Virus record (IMG/VR): IMGVR_UViG_3300032046_000013
Coordinates: 1-64,000 of that record
Source: a virus
Direction: 5' to 3' (one strand)
Length of the DNA stretch: 64,000 nt
The notes beneath the pieces were generated by a model that was not told the DNA's origin, ran no database searches, and was given only the letters and a program-made list of their open reading frames with translations. Positions 34,950-42,925 of the stretch are shown here, piece by piece (within the stretch, counting starts at the first letter, position 1; each line of letters opens with the position of its first letter). The translations under genes were made by a program, and so were the position numbers.

Positions 34950-37172
34950 TCAATCATCCCACATGCTTTCCAGCGAATCCGTGAGTTCATCGCCGCCTTG
35001 AACCAACGGCAGATGTTGCGCGGTCTTTTTCAACCCCTGGACCGGCACGGGCCGGATGTCCTTGGCCATTGCCGCCACGTGCTCGAACTCCCCGGAAGTC
35101 ATTTTCACGTAGTTTGCCACCTTTTCCGGTATCTCCATCTGGTCGATCTGCCCTTTTTCCAGAAGCAAGATAGCGACCTTCAGGGCCGGGCCTACCCGGG
35201 CTAACCGCTGATTTCTCGCCTCGATTTCGGCACTGAGCGCGGATGCGACTTTCAATACCGGAATCGCTTCGGCCAGACAACGATTAGCCAACTTCACGGC
35301 CTGTCCGATTTTCGCCCGATGCTCTTTAATCCCCGCCTTGTTTGGGCGGATTTTCATCAGGCTTTCGATCTGATCCCCCACTGTCTTCGTATTGACCATC
35401 AGGCCACTGATGGCCGAGGTCAAGTTCTTGGTGGTGGATTTCAGGGCCGCGTCTTTTTTCCACGAACTGGCCAATGCCCGTAGCTGATCATGCGTTCCGT
35501 CGAGGATTTTCAGCCGGGCCACGATTCCTTTTTTCTCCGCCGAGGTCATGGCCGTGGTGCCCGCCACATCCTCCCGATGTTCGGCATTCAGATAGGCATC
35601 GGCGGAGTTCGCCACTTGCTGGGTCTCGGGCGAGGTCAGGGAAGTATCCGAGCCTTGGGAAATTTCATCTGGTGTTCGGGTTCCCGCATCCGGGCCTGTG
35701 TATTCCGGGTGTTCGCCTGCGGGAACCGAAGCCGCGCCGGGATCGAGTTTCCGGTCCTCGGCCATCCGCAGATACCGCTGGAATTCCCGAACGGCTTTCC
35801 GATACTGGGCATTGGAAACCCGGATGGATCGCGCATGTTTGCGTCCGATCTCCTGAACCGCTTTTTCAAATGTCAAGCCCGAGGCTATGCGCTTTTTGAC
35901 CTCGGCCAAAGCCGAAGCCATGATTTTATGGACAAACACTTTGGTGGATTCCACTTGTTTCCACCGACGATGTATGACCGATGCCTCGATTTGGTGTCGG
36001 ACGTGCGCCTGATCCATCCCGGAGATCTGGAGTTTTTTCGCCTGTTTGATCATCGCCCTTCGATAGGCCCCCTTCATTTGCGCATAATCCGTATCCGAGG
36101 CCCCACCGAACTCCTGGGGCATTCGCGCTTTCGGCGTTGAAGGTGATCCAGTCCGAGCCTCCTGGGCCAGAGCCTGATCCGGGTCAGGACTTCGGGTCAT
36201 GTCCGGGATATCGACCGCCGCATGGGGCACCTTGGGATTTGGTTCATTCGAGGCCGGGGTTCCCACATCGGCCCCGGTCTTGTTAGTGCGACCCATCGTT
36301 CGGGTTCCGCTACCTGATCGTTTACCGCCCTGGGATTCCAACGCCTGGATCGCGGATTGGGGATCGCCAAAATCATCAGACGGGCCAACCCGACTCATGG
36401 TCTTGGTATCGTAATATCCGACCGAACCATCGCCTTGGACTATCGCTGTCAGGCCATCGGGCATCAGGTAACTTCCGTGAACTGTTGCTTGCTTGGCTCC
36501 GATGGTCGGAATCTCGGCCTTCTCTGCCACATCGGTCAAGGCTTTTAACACTTCCTGCTCGGTTTTCACCTGATCTGCCCGGGTTCTAATCTCCTCCTGG
36601 ATGATCGCATCGGTGCCACCGCTGGGTTTGCCCGGGGCCGCTACCGGGGTTTCTGCCGGTTCTTCAGCTTCTTCTTTCGGCGCGGGTTCGCCCCCCAGTT
36701 CCGGTCCCTCGGCTGGTCTCTGGCCTGGCCCAGTGGGTTCGCCCTGGGCTTCTTTGGCCATCAGGTGCAGGGCCTCGGCATTGGCCGTGGCCACGGCGGT
36801 GATCGCTTGCACTTGCCGCTTCTTCACGGCCAGAGTGTAATTGATGTCGGTTTCCTGCTTGGCCGTCTGCACCTGGGACCCGCCCATGCTGGCCACGGGC
36901 GGTGCTCCAGGTTCCCGAGTCTCCTGGGCCTGGGCCGCCACGGCCTGAGTCTGGGTTCCGTAATCCCCTGCGTCGTGCTGAGTCTGGATGTTCGACGCGG
37001 CCCGCACGTCCCCGCTTTCGGTTTGGGCCGTTTTTACTCCCGTTTTGATTCCCGCTTCCGCAGACTTCGCTTCCGCCGTCTTCATTTGTTCCTCCTGCAA
37101 GCCGAGTATTTTCCCAAGTTTCTTGAATGATCGGCCAAGTGCGGCCTGACTCCGATCAACATTCTCCGCCAT
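34950..37172 (-). CDS. Scaffold-like head protein with a shared MPDG module
   Basis: A 740-residue protein with long helical, Ala/Glu/Lys-rich regions at both ends, directly upstream of decoration and capsid genes: the usual slot for scaffold. Near residues 240-310 it carries TVHGSYLMPDG, VQGDGSVGYYDTKTM and DDFGDPQSAIQAL, a module also found twice in the 1538-residue protein at 48.7-53.3 kb. Motifs AKQA, VKTA and LKKTA lie at module edges. Start ATG 37172 has GGAGG 6 bases ahead. Whether it is removed from or kept in the head is unknown. Confidence 0.6.
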   Translation of the reverse strand: MAENVDRSQAALGRSFKKLGKILGLQEEQMKTAEAKSAEAGIKTGVKTAQTESGDVRAASNIQTQHDAGDYGTQTQAVAAQAQETREPGAPPVASMGGSQVQTAKQETDINYTLAVKKRQVQAITAVATANAEALHLMAKEAQGEPTGPGQRPAEGPELGGEPAPKEEAEEPAETPVAAPGKPSGGTDAIIQEEIRTRADQVKTEQEVLKALTDVAEKAEIPTIGAKQATVHGSYLMPDGLTAIVQGDGSVGYYDTKTMSRVGPSDDFGDPQSAIQALESQGGKRSGSGTRTMGRTNKTGADVGTPASNEPNPKVPHAAVDIPDMTRSPDPDQALAQEARTGSPSTPKARMPQEFGGASDTDYAQMKGAYRRAMIKQAKKLQISGMDQAHVRHQIEASVIHRRWKQVESTKVFVHKIMASALAEVKKRIASGLTFEKAVQEIGRKHARSIRVSNAQYRKAVREFQRYLRMAEDRKLDPGAASVPAGEHPEYTGPDAGTRTPDEISQGSDTSLTSPETQQVANSADAYLNAEHREDVAGTTAMTSAEKKGIVARLKILDGTHDQLRALASSWKKDAALKSTTKNLTSAISGLMVNTKTVGDQIESLMKIRPNKAGIKEHRAKIGQAVKLANRCLAEAIPVLKVASALSAEIEARNQRLARVGPALKVAILLLEKGQIDQMEIPEKVANYVKMTSGEFEHVAAMAKDIRPVPVQGLKKTAQHLPLVQGGDELTDSLESMWDD

Positions 37173-37980
37173 GCTCTGCCTCCCCATCGAGTTGCTGGCC
37201 CAGCCGCTCAATCAAATGCGCCCAAAACATTTTCCCATGTTCTGTCCGATCTTCAGCGGCGATCTTCCACAACGCACCATAGAGCCGATCCCCGGCGATC
37301 CAGAGTCCGACCGGGGTTTGCCTCAGACCGGATGACGCGAGTTTGGCCAAGATTTTGGCGTTCTGATCCGCTCCCTCCGAGGTGGTGATGATAGAATTTT
37401 CAAAGAACACTACGCCCCGGTTCAGTTCCACCGCTTTTTTTTGTTGGAAATTCGTCGACGCATCGCAGATCATGGTGCCGCGTTTCGGAGGTCTGATGTG
37501 ATCGCAGAAGTCCTGGGGCATGGCCGCGACGTTCCCACAGACGTTGCATACCGAGGTCGTGCACCAGGCTCCCATCGAAGTGTCGGTGATCCGCTGTTCC
37601 TGTATGGCCCGTTCGATCCCCGGTCGCCGGGACTCCGCGAGTTTCCGGTCCACGGCCATCAGGACCTTGACGTAATTCTGAGGCGTGTAAACCGCATCCG
37701 GGTTTGACCCGATCTTCAGGGATTCGTCCCAGTTCTCGTGATCCAGGCAGGCCCAGGAATCGACGAAAGTTCGGTAAGCAAGTTTCAGTTCTGCCCGCTC
37801 GAAGGCATCGTGATTTTCGTTCGAGCCGAAATCTTCCCAAGCTGACACTGCCCAGCTCTCAATATAGAAATTTTCTTCTGGATTCAGGGAAAAGCGAATA
37901 GCACTTTCTTTGAGTAGGCCCTGGACTTCGGCCTCGGGCCGGAGCCATAATTGATGGGATCGGGCAAATTTGAAAAACAT
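37156..37980 (-). CDS. Head-assembly protein with Cys/His knuckle
   Basis: A 274-residue protein. The middle has YTPQNYVKVLMAVDRKLAE, then TDTSMGAWCTTSVCNVCGNV and CDHIRP, a cysteine/histidine cluster that probably binds zinc. I have seen this combination in head-region genes of large phages, but the function is not established as far as I know. It overlaps the scaffold-like gene by 17 bases and the preceding gene by 1. A role in prohead assembly is inferred. Confidence 0.5.
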   Translation of the reverse strand: MFFKFARSHQLWLRPEAEVQGLLKESAIRFSLNPEENFYIESWAVSAWEDFGSNENHDAFERAELKLAYRTFVDSWACLDHENWDESLKIGSNPDAVYTPQNYVKVLMAVDRKLAESRRPGIERAIQEQRITDTSMGAWCTTSVCNVCGNVAAMPQDFCDHIRPPKRGTMICDASTNFQQKKAVELNRGVVFFENSIITTSEGADQNAKILAKLASSGLRQTPVGLWIAGDRLYGALWKIAAEDRTEHGKMFWAHLIERLGQQLDGEAEHGGEC

Positions 37981-38219
37981 CAGAATTCCCGCAGAGCTTC
38001 GGTCAACAAGTCATCTGCACGGTGCGTTCCCGCACTCCGAATTCGGTTCAGCACCGAGGCTAGAAGTTGAGCCAGTTCCTGGCGTTCATCCTGGGTCGGG
38101 GCCACGGCCAGCCGGTTGTAAATTTCGGTCTGGAGCGTGCGCAGGGCTTCGACTGATGGAGTTTCTTCCCCGCTAAGGTCTGTCCAGGTTCGCCAAAGAG
38201 TCGCAAAATCTTGAGCCAT
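37980..38219 (-). CDS. Small helical protein, first gene of the head operon
   Basis: A 79-residue helical protein from ATG 38219; the frame is open to a TTG at 38246. It has regular helix patterns (QTEIYNRLAVAPTQDERQEL). It is the first gene of the minus-strand block that begins at the divergent region 38.2-38.45 kb. Its stop shares one base with the next start. Unknown function. Confidence 0.5.
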   Translation of the reverse strand: MAQDFATLWRTWTDLSGEETPSVEALRTLQTEIYNRLAVAPTQDERQELAQLLASVLNRIRSAGTHRADDLLTEALREF

Positions 38220-38246
38220 CACAAGAGATTCGTTTTGACGAATCAA

Positions 38247-38447
38247 ATTTGTTTCATTGAGGTTAAAAATCGTATGAAAAAGTTTAAGGCCTTATGCCCG
38301 TTTTGGACACTTTTTGCGCATTTTAGTCCAGTTTGGGGAACTTTGGCAGATCGGACAAAAACTTTATTTGTTAGCTAGATGAAGCACTTACGACCAATTT
38401 GGGCTACTTTGGCCCACTTTGGCACAGAAAAAGCATAGTTTGGAGGT
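38247..38447. promoter_or_regulatory. AT-richer divergent intergenic region with repeated ACTTTGGC
   Basis: About 200 bases without genes lie between the leftward head operon and the rightward accessory genes. The base composition is distinctly richer in A and T than the neighbours. The motif ACTTTGGC occurs at 38340-38347, 38405-38412 and 38416-38423, and a variant GGACACTTTTTGC at 38305. This arrangement is expected for divergent promoters with operator-like repeats. No confident -35/-10 pair could be picked. Confidence 0.45.
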
Positions 38448-38603
38448 ATGAAACTCGATCACAATGGTCACTGGATGTGGCCCGACCCCACGGCTCAAGC
38501 CAGGGGCTTTCTCGAAGGATTCTGTAAGGTTTCACGGGAAACATGTAAGCCAGATTACGAAAGAAGCGTAATCGATGATGAAGCACGAAGATCAAACCTG
38601 TAG
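38448..38603 (+). CDS. Possible 51-residue ORF
   Basis: The ORF starts at ATG 38448, with GGAGG only one base upstream, which is too close for normal initiation. It would encode MKLDHNGHWMWPDPTAQARG and a charged C-terminus, overlapping the next gene by 29 bases. The stretch PTAQARG is encoded by the left-end-like hairpin at 38487-38507. It could be a real first gene, or only a chance frame across a relic. Confidence 0.3.
   Translation: MKLDHNGHWMWPDPTAQARGFLEGFCKVSRETCKPDYERSVIDDEARRSNL
38487..38507. repeat. Hairpin resembling the TnpB left end
   Basis: CCCCACGGCTCAAGCCAGGGG matches the left-end hairpin of the TnpB element (1410-1428, CCCTCGGCTCAAGCCAAGGG) in 16 of about 20 positions and in orientation; TTCTG then follows within 20-25 bases in both. 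A second hairpin, GATTACG/CGTAATC, lies at 38553-38573. It may be a left-end relic, an independent terminator-like structure, or coding coincidence. Confidence 0.35.
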
Positions 38604-38760
38604 AGTCTGTGGCTGGACCTCCGGGGACTTCCGGCAGGCCGATCTGTGCCTGCCTTGTGCGGAGACCCAGAGACGGCCCCAGGCTATCCCAGAGCCACGA
38701 AAGCCCCGGCCCCAGGACATCCGGTTGAGGCTCCAAACCTCGTTGGTCGGTGCCCCATGA
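38575..38760 (+). CDS. Small zinc-ribbon-type protein
   Basis: A 61-residue protein with CRVCGW near residue 9 and CLPC near residue 27, a CxxC...CxxC pair that can bind one zinc ion, followed by a Pro/Arg-rich tail. ATG 38575 (or 38578) follows the GATTACG hairpin directly, so no clear ribosome binding site is seen. Its stop overlaps the next start (ATGA). Possibly a small regulator. Confidence 0.6.
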   Translation: MMKHEDQTCRVCGWTSGDFRQADLCLPCAETQRRPQAIPEPRKPRPQDIRLRLQTSLVGAP

Positions 38761-39269
38761 AAATCTACAACCACACGCGAATCCCCACAGCCTTATTGGA
38801 GCCGTTGCTTAGCGAAGCAGCAAAGGCTATTGGAGCTAGATTTTCCAGAGTTCCGGTCCGGGTCACCTGGAGTTCTCGTGGTGCTTATGGAAGACAACTG
38901 GATGCCGATGCCATTCGATCCAATAGCTTAGCCCGAAAACCTCGGACTAAAGAAGGAATATATCGCAAGGTTTGGGTTAAGGTTGACGGCGGATATTTAT
39001 TTATCAGAATTGGCAAAAAAGGTGATCCGCTGGAAAGGGCGGAAAAGGCGTTCCAGATAGCCCTCCATGAATGGGCACATATCCGGGATCGCCAGCGCGG
39101 TGAGCGGTTTGGAAACTACAACCGCCGATGGGCCAACCGGCCTCACGAACGACGGGCCGAGTGCCAGATGCGAGAGACCCTGGAACGTGGATTATCCGCC
39201 GAAGCCCAAGAAGCGATCCTGAATCTCGCGGTCTGGATGGCAGACCAAACGAAAGGAGAAACGCGATGA
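38757..39269 (+). CDS. HExxH zinc metalloprotein (putative peptidase)
   Basis: A 170-residue protein from ATG 38757 (the longer upstream frame overlaps the zinc-ribbon gene). The zinc-binding HEWAH is at about 107-111, in ALHEWAHIRDRQRG, and a downstream Glu in HERRAECQ may be the third ligand, as in gluzincin- or SprT-like folds. The rest reads as alpha/beta. A cytoplasmic peptidase or a structural zinc protein is possible; the substrate is unknown. Confidence 0.6.
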   Translation: MKIYNHTRIPTALLEPLLSEAAKAIGARFSRVPVRVTWSSRGAYGRQLDADAIRSNSLARKPRTKEGIYRKVWVKVDGGYLFIRIGKKGDPLERAEKAFQIALHEWAHIRDRQRGERFGNYNRRWANRPHERRAECQMRETLERGLSAEAQEAILNLAVWMADQTKGETR

Positions 39270-39358
39270 TCTTCACCCGTAGTTGGTTGACTTGGCTCGG
39301 TCTTTGCCAGATCGCCGTGGTTCGGTATCGGCGCAGGAAGTCCCATGCAACTCGATAA
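39266..39358 (+). CDS. Very small ORF, 30 residues, hydrophobic N-terminus
   Basis: ATG 39266 overlaps the previous stop (ATGA) and has AAGGAG 7 bases ahead, a strong signal. It encodes MIFTRSWLTWLGLCQIAVVR and a basic end. The hydrophobic run is short for a membrane span. It overlaps the next gene start by 14 bases. Good translation signals are the main support. Confidence 0.5.
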   Translation: MIFTRSWLTWLGLCQIAVVRYRRRKSHATR

Positions 39359-39578
39359 GAACCATCTCAAGGAGATCGAACGACACCTGATGGTGCATCT
39401 CGATCTGGGAATCACGATTCCGGTGCTCGACGGCAAAGGCGAGGACACTGGCGTGGTGGTCTACGTCGGAACTCCAGTCTTGGGTTTGATCCGGGGCACT
39501 CGGGATATGATGACATTTGTGGCTCGGCACCTGACTCTGGACTTCCAAACCAATCCAAAAGGAGATACCCATGACTGA
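39345..39578 (+). CDS. Small accessory protein
   Basis: A 77-residue protein from ATG 39345 with AGGA ahead. It has a helix, then strands ([25 protein letters not shown]) and ends with a positively placed helix. No recognised family. It overlaps the repeat-protein gene by 8 bases, consistent with a shared plus-strand transcript. Confidence 0.5.
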   Translation: MQLDKNHLKEIERHLMVHLDLGITIPVLDGKGEDTGVVVYVGTPVLGLIRGTRDMMTFVARHLTLDFQTNPKGDTHD

Positions 39579-40485
39579 CGAAAAACCGATCATTCCCGTC
39601 CATCAATGGACTCACGACGGCGACAAAGTGCTCTTAATCAAGTGCATCAACGCTGACGGCACCAGTGGCCCAAAAAACGAATTCATCTGGCCTAAATCCG
39701 GTCCAGTTAAAAGTCCCCAGTGGGACGGGAAGCCGACCTGCGATGGTGGTGGTTTATTCGGTTGGCCGTGGGGAATCGGAATAGGCAGTGGAAAGGACCC
39801 AGATTATCAGGGAATCTGGATCGTGTGGGCAACTGACCCAAACAGGATTATCGTGGTTGATAATGAAAAGACGAAGGCCCCGGATGGAGAAGTGCTTTAC
39901 TATGGGGAATGGGTCGGAGCTTTTCGGATGGTGCTGCAAGGGCAGATTGCGTGGATTCAGCAATCATCAAGGGGGGCCGCAAGTGCCACGGGTGGGCAGG
40001 GGGCCGCAAGTGCCACGGGTTGGCGGGGGGCCGCAAGTGCCACGAGTTGGCAGGGGGCCGCAAGTGCCACGGGTTGGCAGGGGGCCGCAAGTGCCACGGG
40101 TTGGCAGGGGGCCGCAAGTGCCACGGGTAGGCAGGGGGCCGCAAGTGCCACGGGTTGGCAGGGGGCCGCAAGTGCCACGGGTAGGCAGGGGGCCGCAAGT
40201 GCCACGGGTTGGCAGGGGGCCGCAAGTGCCACGGGTGAGCAGGGAATCGCCACCATCACCGGAGACGAAGGCACAATCGAGGTTGGCTTTGGCGGTATTG
40301 CAGCGGTCTGTGCGAAAGTTGTAATCTGGAAAGTTCATAAAGATGCCGTGCTGATTCAACGATGGAAAGATTTCCGGAACCATTACCAAACGGCAGTGCT
40401 CTATCCCAAAAAACTTCGGCTAAAAACTGGACGGGTAGTCAAGGTAGTTAAGGGAAAAATCCAGAAGAAGAATTCTCATGGCTGA
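39571..40485 (+). CDS. GAASATGWQ-repeat protein
   Basis: A 304-residue protein. Residues 1-134 are a soluble domain of unknown type rich in Trp and Gly ([15 protein letters not shown]). Residues 135-224 are ten 9-residue repeats GAASATGWQ, followed by a degenerate [10 protein letters not shown] and a C-terminal alpha/beta part with basic end. Proteins with GAASATG-type runs occur in phages and bacteria, where the repeats probably form a beta-solenoid. ATG 39571 follows GGAG. The function is unknown. Confidence 0.75.
   Translation: MTDEKPIIPVHQWTHDGDKVLLIKCINADGTSGPKNEFIWPKSGPVKSPQWDGKPTCDGGGLFGWPWGIGIGSGKDPDYQGIWIVWATDPNRIIVVDNEKTKAPDGEVLYYGEWVGAFRMVLQGQIAWIQQSSRGAASATGGQGAASATGWRGAASATSWQGAASATGWQGAASATGWQGAASATGRQGAASATGWQGAASATGRQGAASATGWQGAASATGEQGIATITGDEGTIEVGFGGIAAVCAKVVIWKVHKDAVLIQRWKDFRNHYQTAVLYPKKLRLKTGRVVKVVKGKIQKKNSHG
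39973..40242 (+). repeat. Ten tandem 27-bp repeats
   Basis: The unit GGGGCCGCAAGTGCCACGGG plus TTGGCAG is repeated exactly ten times in frame. Differences are confined to the last two codons (TGG/AGG/GGG/GAG and CAG/CGG) and one Gly-to-Ser. Such near-identity at DNA level indicates recent expansion by slippage or unequal recombination, so copy number probably varies. Confidence 0.95.
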
Positions 40486-40684
40486 AAAACACCAGCCGAT
40501 CTATATGTCGCTGGCCGCGGCCGCGAGGATATTGGGTATCACACCCAAGTGGTTTCGTCACCGAGCTAATCGCGGCGATTTTAACCGCATGGAATTTCTC
40601 ATGGAATTCGGGGGCAAACTCTACGTGGATCAGCAGAAGTTCCTGGCTTATCTGGATGAACACCATATCAAAACCGAGGACTAA
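40478..40684 (+). CDS. Small helix-turn-helix protein (excisionase/MerR-like)
   Basis: A 68-residue protein: [20 protein letters not shown] is a helix-turn-helix start as in MerR, Xis and Alp-type regulators, followed by a wing ([16 protein letters not shown]). Such small proteins control accessory-region expression or act as recombination direction factors. It overlaps the repeat protein by 8 bases. Confidence 0.7.
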   Translation: MAEKHQPIYMSLAAAARILGITPKWFRHRANRGDFNRMEFLMEFGGKLYVDQQKFLAYLDEHHIKTED

Positions 40685-40728
40685 AGGGACTCATCGAAAT
40701 CTCCACGGGCCTAGCCCAACACGTGAGC

Positions 40729-40848
40729 ATGACCGACGACGGCCTGGCCTTGGCCTCGCGGCTCCGCGCACACAAGGCTCGGGGTGGGAACTTCGCGGGC
40801 TTTGATCCGACATGGCCCGTGAATAGCGCAGAGGAACTTCCTGCATAG
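40729..40848 (+). CDS. Possible 39-residue ORF
   Basis: The stretch from 40684 to 40856 holds one plausible ORF, from ATG 40729 or GTG 40723 to TAG 40846-40848. It reads MTDDGLALASRLRAHKARGG, then GFDPTWPVNSAEELPA. The ribosome binding site is weak. The frame is open further upstream without a start. The AGGGGA after its stop serves the next gene. Confidence 0.4.
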   Translation: MTDDGLALASRLRAHKARGGNFAGFDPTWPVNSAEELPA

Positions 40849-40856
40849 GGGAAAAC

Positions 40857-41120
40857 ATGGACTTGCGAGATTTCATATCAGAACTACGAGACATCGAGAC
40901 GATAAAGGTCAGGGTCTTTCGGGGTTTTGGCTATTATCATAATTCTGGAAGTTCCTGGACTTGGGATGCGGATTATACTTGGAACCGCCCGGATAATCTC
41001 CATGTTAGTCGCAAAGCCGCGATGCGCTCGGCTCGTCAGTGTTTAGCTCGGTGTTTGCCTGGAGTTCGCATTGAATGGATAGAGAATTCCGAATCTCAGA
41101 AAGGACAATCCGATGGCTGA
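40857..41120 (+). CDS. Small accessory protein
   Basis: An 87-residue protein from ATG 40857, with AGGGGA upstream. It contains aromatic-rich GFGYYHNSGSSWTWDADYTW followed by a helix with two cysteines (RQCLARCLPGV). No family is recognised; it ends overlapping the next gene by 8 bases. Confidence 0.5.
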   Translation: MDLRDFISELRDIETIKVRVFRGFGYYHNSGSSWTWDADYTWNRPDNLHVSRKAAMRSARQCLARCLPGVRIEWIENSESQKGQSDG

Positions 41121-41454
41121 TCGGGAGATCATTCAGGGTTACGAGGAGCGGAATCGCACACGGAGAGCCACGCAGGAACTCCGCGCTCAGGCCCGGGCGG
41201 CGGAGAAAGAACGGAGAGAACGGACGGACCAGAAACTGGGCCTCCGGGAACTGGCGCGGAAGATCAATCCCGACATTTACATCCCCTATCGGAGAATCCT
41301 GGAACAGGACGGGTATCTGACGGAGGAAACCGTGCGGAAGGTCGTGGCCCGAAAGACCCAGATCGAGTCGCGGATGGCGACTCTCGCGGAGGAACTGATT
41401 CAGATTCAGCGGGTGCGGGTGAAGTTCCCGCAGAAATTTGAGGTCAAGCCATGA
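41113..41454 (+). CDS. Charged helical accessory protein
   Basis: A 113-residue protein from ATG 41113. It is highly charged with long helices (RRATQELRAQARAAEKERRE) and a possible coiled coil at both ends. Unknown function; ATGA overlap with the next gene. Confidence 0.5.
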   Translation: MADREIIQGYEERNRTRRATQELRAQARAAEKERRERTDQKLGLRELARKINPDIYIPYRRILEQDGYLTEETVRKVVARKTQIESRMATLAEELIQIQRVRVKFPQKFEVKP

Positions 41455-41696
41455 AAATTTGCAGTGCGTATCTAGTTCACATCCACCGTTACGGATTCCG
41501 GGCTGGAACACCCGGAGAGATCGTCGGAGTCAAAATCGTGTCCCCAGATGTATGTAACCGCAATCCGCACCCGGCCTATGTCGTGCGGTTTCCCGATGGG
41601 ATCGAGGACTTCGTGGCCGTCGAGGACTCCGAGAACTTCCGTATCATATCTGGTGAGGACGTGGTGGCGGGTCGGATTCCCGAAGTGACGCGGTGA
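41451..41696 (+). CDS. Small beta-rich accessory protein
   Basis: An 81-residue protein. The sequence resembles a small SH3-like barrel: GTPGEIVGVKIVSPDVCN, PHPAYVVRFPDGIEDFVAVE. Similar small proteins are often found in phage accessory regions with unknown role. Translation is coupled to both neighbours. Confidence 0.5.
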   Translation: MKICSAYLVHIHRYGFRAGTPGEIVGVKIVSPDVCNRNPHPAYVVRFPDGIEDFVAVEDSENFRIISGEDVVAGRIPEVTR

Positions 41697-41704
41697 GGTG
41701 TAAA

Positions 41705-41899
41705 ATGTCGAAACCCCTGATGGACCTGGACTTGATCGACACCGAAACCCAGCCATCGGCCCATCGCTATTACCGGGAAGACCGAACTTTTATCCAAATC
41801 CGCTTCGAGGACGGAAACGATGCGTGTGCAGTGGTGATCCGGCTCGAAAAAGAGCAAGCCATGGCACTTGCCAGGGAATTGAAAGAAGTTGTGGACTAA
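41705..41899 (+). CDS. Small accessory protein
   Basis: A 64-residue protein from ATG 41705, with GAGGTG 5 bases ahead, preferred over GTG 41693 that overlaps the previous stop. A strand-helix pattern (RTFIQIRFEDGNDACAVVIR) is visible. Unknown function. Confidence 0.5.
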   Translation: MSKPLMDLDLIDTETQPSAHRYYREDRTFIQIRFEDGNDACAVVIRLEKEQAMALARELKEVVD

Positions 41900-41900
41900 G

Positions 41901-41975
41901 AGAGCGTAACCAGGGGACTTGAAAAGCTAGTCGCTATCCGCAGGTTGCAGGTTCGAGTCCTGATGGGCGCACATC
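41901..41975 (+). tRNA. tRNA-like relic (3' half only)
   Basis: GCAGGTTCGAGTCCTGATGGGCGCACA at the end of this stretch (written here in two parts: GCAGGTTCGAGTCCTG and ATGGGCGCACA) has the T-arm consensus GGTTCGAGTCC with a 4-bp stem and an acceptor-like 3' strand TGGGCGC. The matching 5' acceptor strand GCGCCCA is absent, and the anticodon arm around CTTGAAAAGC does not pair properly. It may be a degenerate tRNA gene or a stretch kept from a host tRNA 3' end, as in phage attachment sites. Confidence 0.4.
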
Positions 41976-41988
41976 AAGGAAGTTCCGA

Positions 41989-42270
41989 ATGAAGAAACTT
42001 TATGCAGTCAAACATTTCCGTTCCGCGACGCTGAAGATCATCGAGCAGGCAAATCAGATCATCGCCGAGTATCATGCGCAGGGATTTGAGTTGAAACTAC
42101 GGCAACTGTATTATCAACATGTGGCTAGGGGCTTCATCCCCAACACTGACGCGGAATACGGCAAGTTGGGATCGGTCATCAACGATGCGCGGTGCTTTGC
42201 AGTGAGCTCCGCTCCCTTTCCACAAAGAACTGGAAGGAGATTCACGCATGACTGCTGGCAGAACGGTTAA
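41989..42270 (+). pseudogene. N-terminal fragment of a TOPRIM-type phage protein
   Basis: Residues 1-68 match the start of a phage protein family I know for its pattern: LKIIEQANQIIAEYHAQGF, LRQLYYQHVARG, then EYGKLGSVINDAR. In intact members a long region with a TOPRIM-like acidic motif follows. Here the sequence leaves the family after INDAR (about 42192) and ends 26 residues later in an unrelated frame next to the adenine methyltransferase start. The C-terminal part of the same family is found at 42822-43091. The gene is therefore broken. Confidence 0.7.
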
Positions 42271-42925
42271 TTCACTGAGTCAGGATTGGGGAACACCCAA
42301 GAAATATGTTGATGCGGTGCGTCGGGTTTTCGGAGGTGAAATTTATCTTGATCCATGCGCCAACCACTACGCCATCGTTAATGCCAAAAATGAATATCGT
42401 CTTCCGGAACACAATGGGCTAAGGGAGTCTTGGAAATTTCCAACGATTTATGTCAATCCTCCTTATGGAGCGGACCGGCAAAGAGGCACTACGATCAAGC
42501 ACTGGCTGCACAGATGCGCCGAGGCGCATAAAAAGTATGGATCAGAGGTTTTGGCACTGGTACCGGTTGCCACCAATACTGGTCATTGGAAAAATTACAT
42601 ATGGGGCAGAGCGACTGGCGTTTGTTTTTTGTATGACACGCGACTCCGATTTCTTGTGAATGGAAAAGACGAAGGAAAAGGCGCCCCAATGGCCTGTGCC
42701 ATGGTCTATTGGGGTAAGAATTATGAAAAATTCATGGAGGTTTTTCTGGAGTTTGGATCTGTGATTGATCTACGAACACTTCAAGGAAAGAAAATTGGAC
42801 AGAAGGATCGCTCTGCGGCTAGCCTTGAACATGGATCAGGTAAAAAAATTCAGCCCGCCACCGAACCCAGCGAAACTCACGGATTCCCGATACCAGGGTT
42901 ACATGGAAAAATATGGAGTAGATAG
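42248..42925 (+). CDS. DNA N6-adenine methyltransferase (phage Dam type)
   Basis: A 225-residue protein. DWGTPKKYVDAV at the start, LDPCAN at 34-39 and the catalytic NPPY at 70-73 (YVNPPYGA) are those of phage N-6-adenine methyltransferases (Pfam Dam, PF05869 as I recall). It would methylate adenine in a short DNA site, perhaps to resist host restriction. ATG 42248 has GGAAGGAG 8 bases ahead. The last about 35 residues are not family-like: they are out-of-frame reading of the fragment of the TOPRIM-type gene into which the cassette was placed. Confidence 0.88.
   Translation: MTAGRTVNSLSQDWGTPKKYVDAVRRVFGGEIYLDPCANHYAIVNAKNEYRLPEHNGLRESWKFPTIYVNPPYGADRQRGTTIKHWLHRCAEAHKKYGSEVLALVPVATNTGHWKNYIWGRATGVCFLYDTRLRFLVNGKDEGKGAPMACAMVYWGKNYEKFMEVFLEFGSVIDLRTLQGKKIGQKDRSAASLEHGSGKKIQPATEPSETHGFPIPGLHGKIWSR

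Noticed and set aside
39973-40242. CRISPR-like array
   Set aside because: The 27-bp units are directly adjacent without spacers and encode protein repeats.
39848-40389. Open frames on the minus strand and in other frames across the 27-bp repeats
   Set aside because: A 27-base period is divisible by 3, so all frames repeat without stops. Only the plus-strand 304-residue frame has unique coding sequence on both sides and good translation signals.
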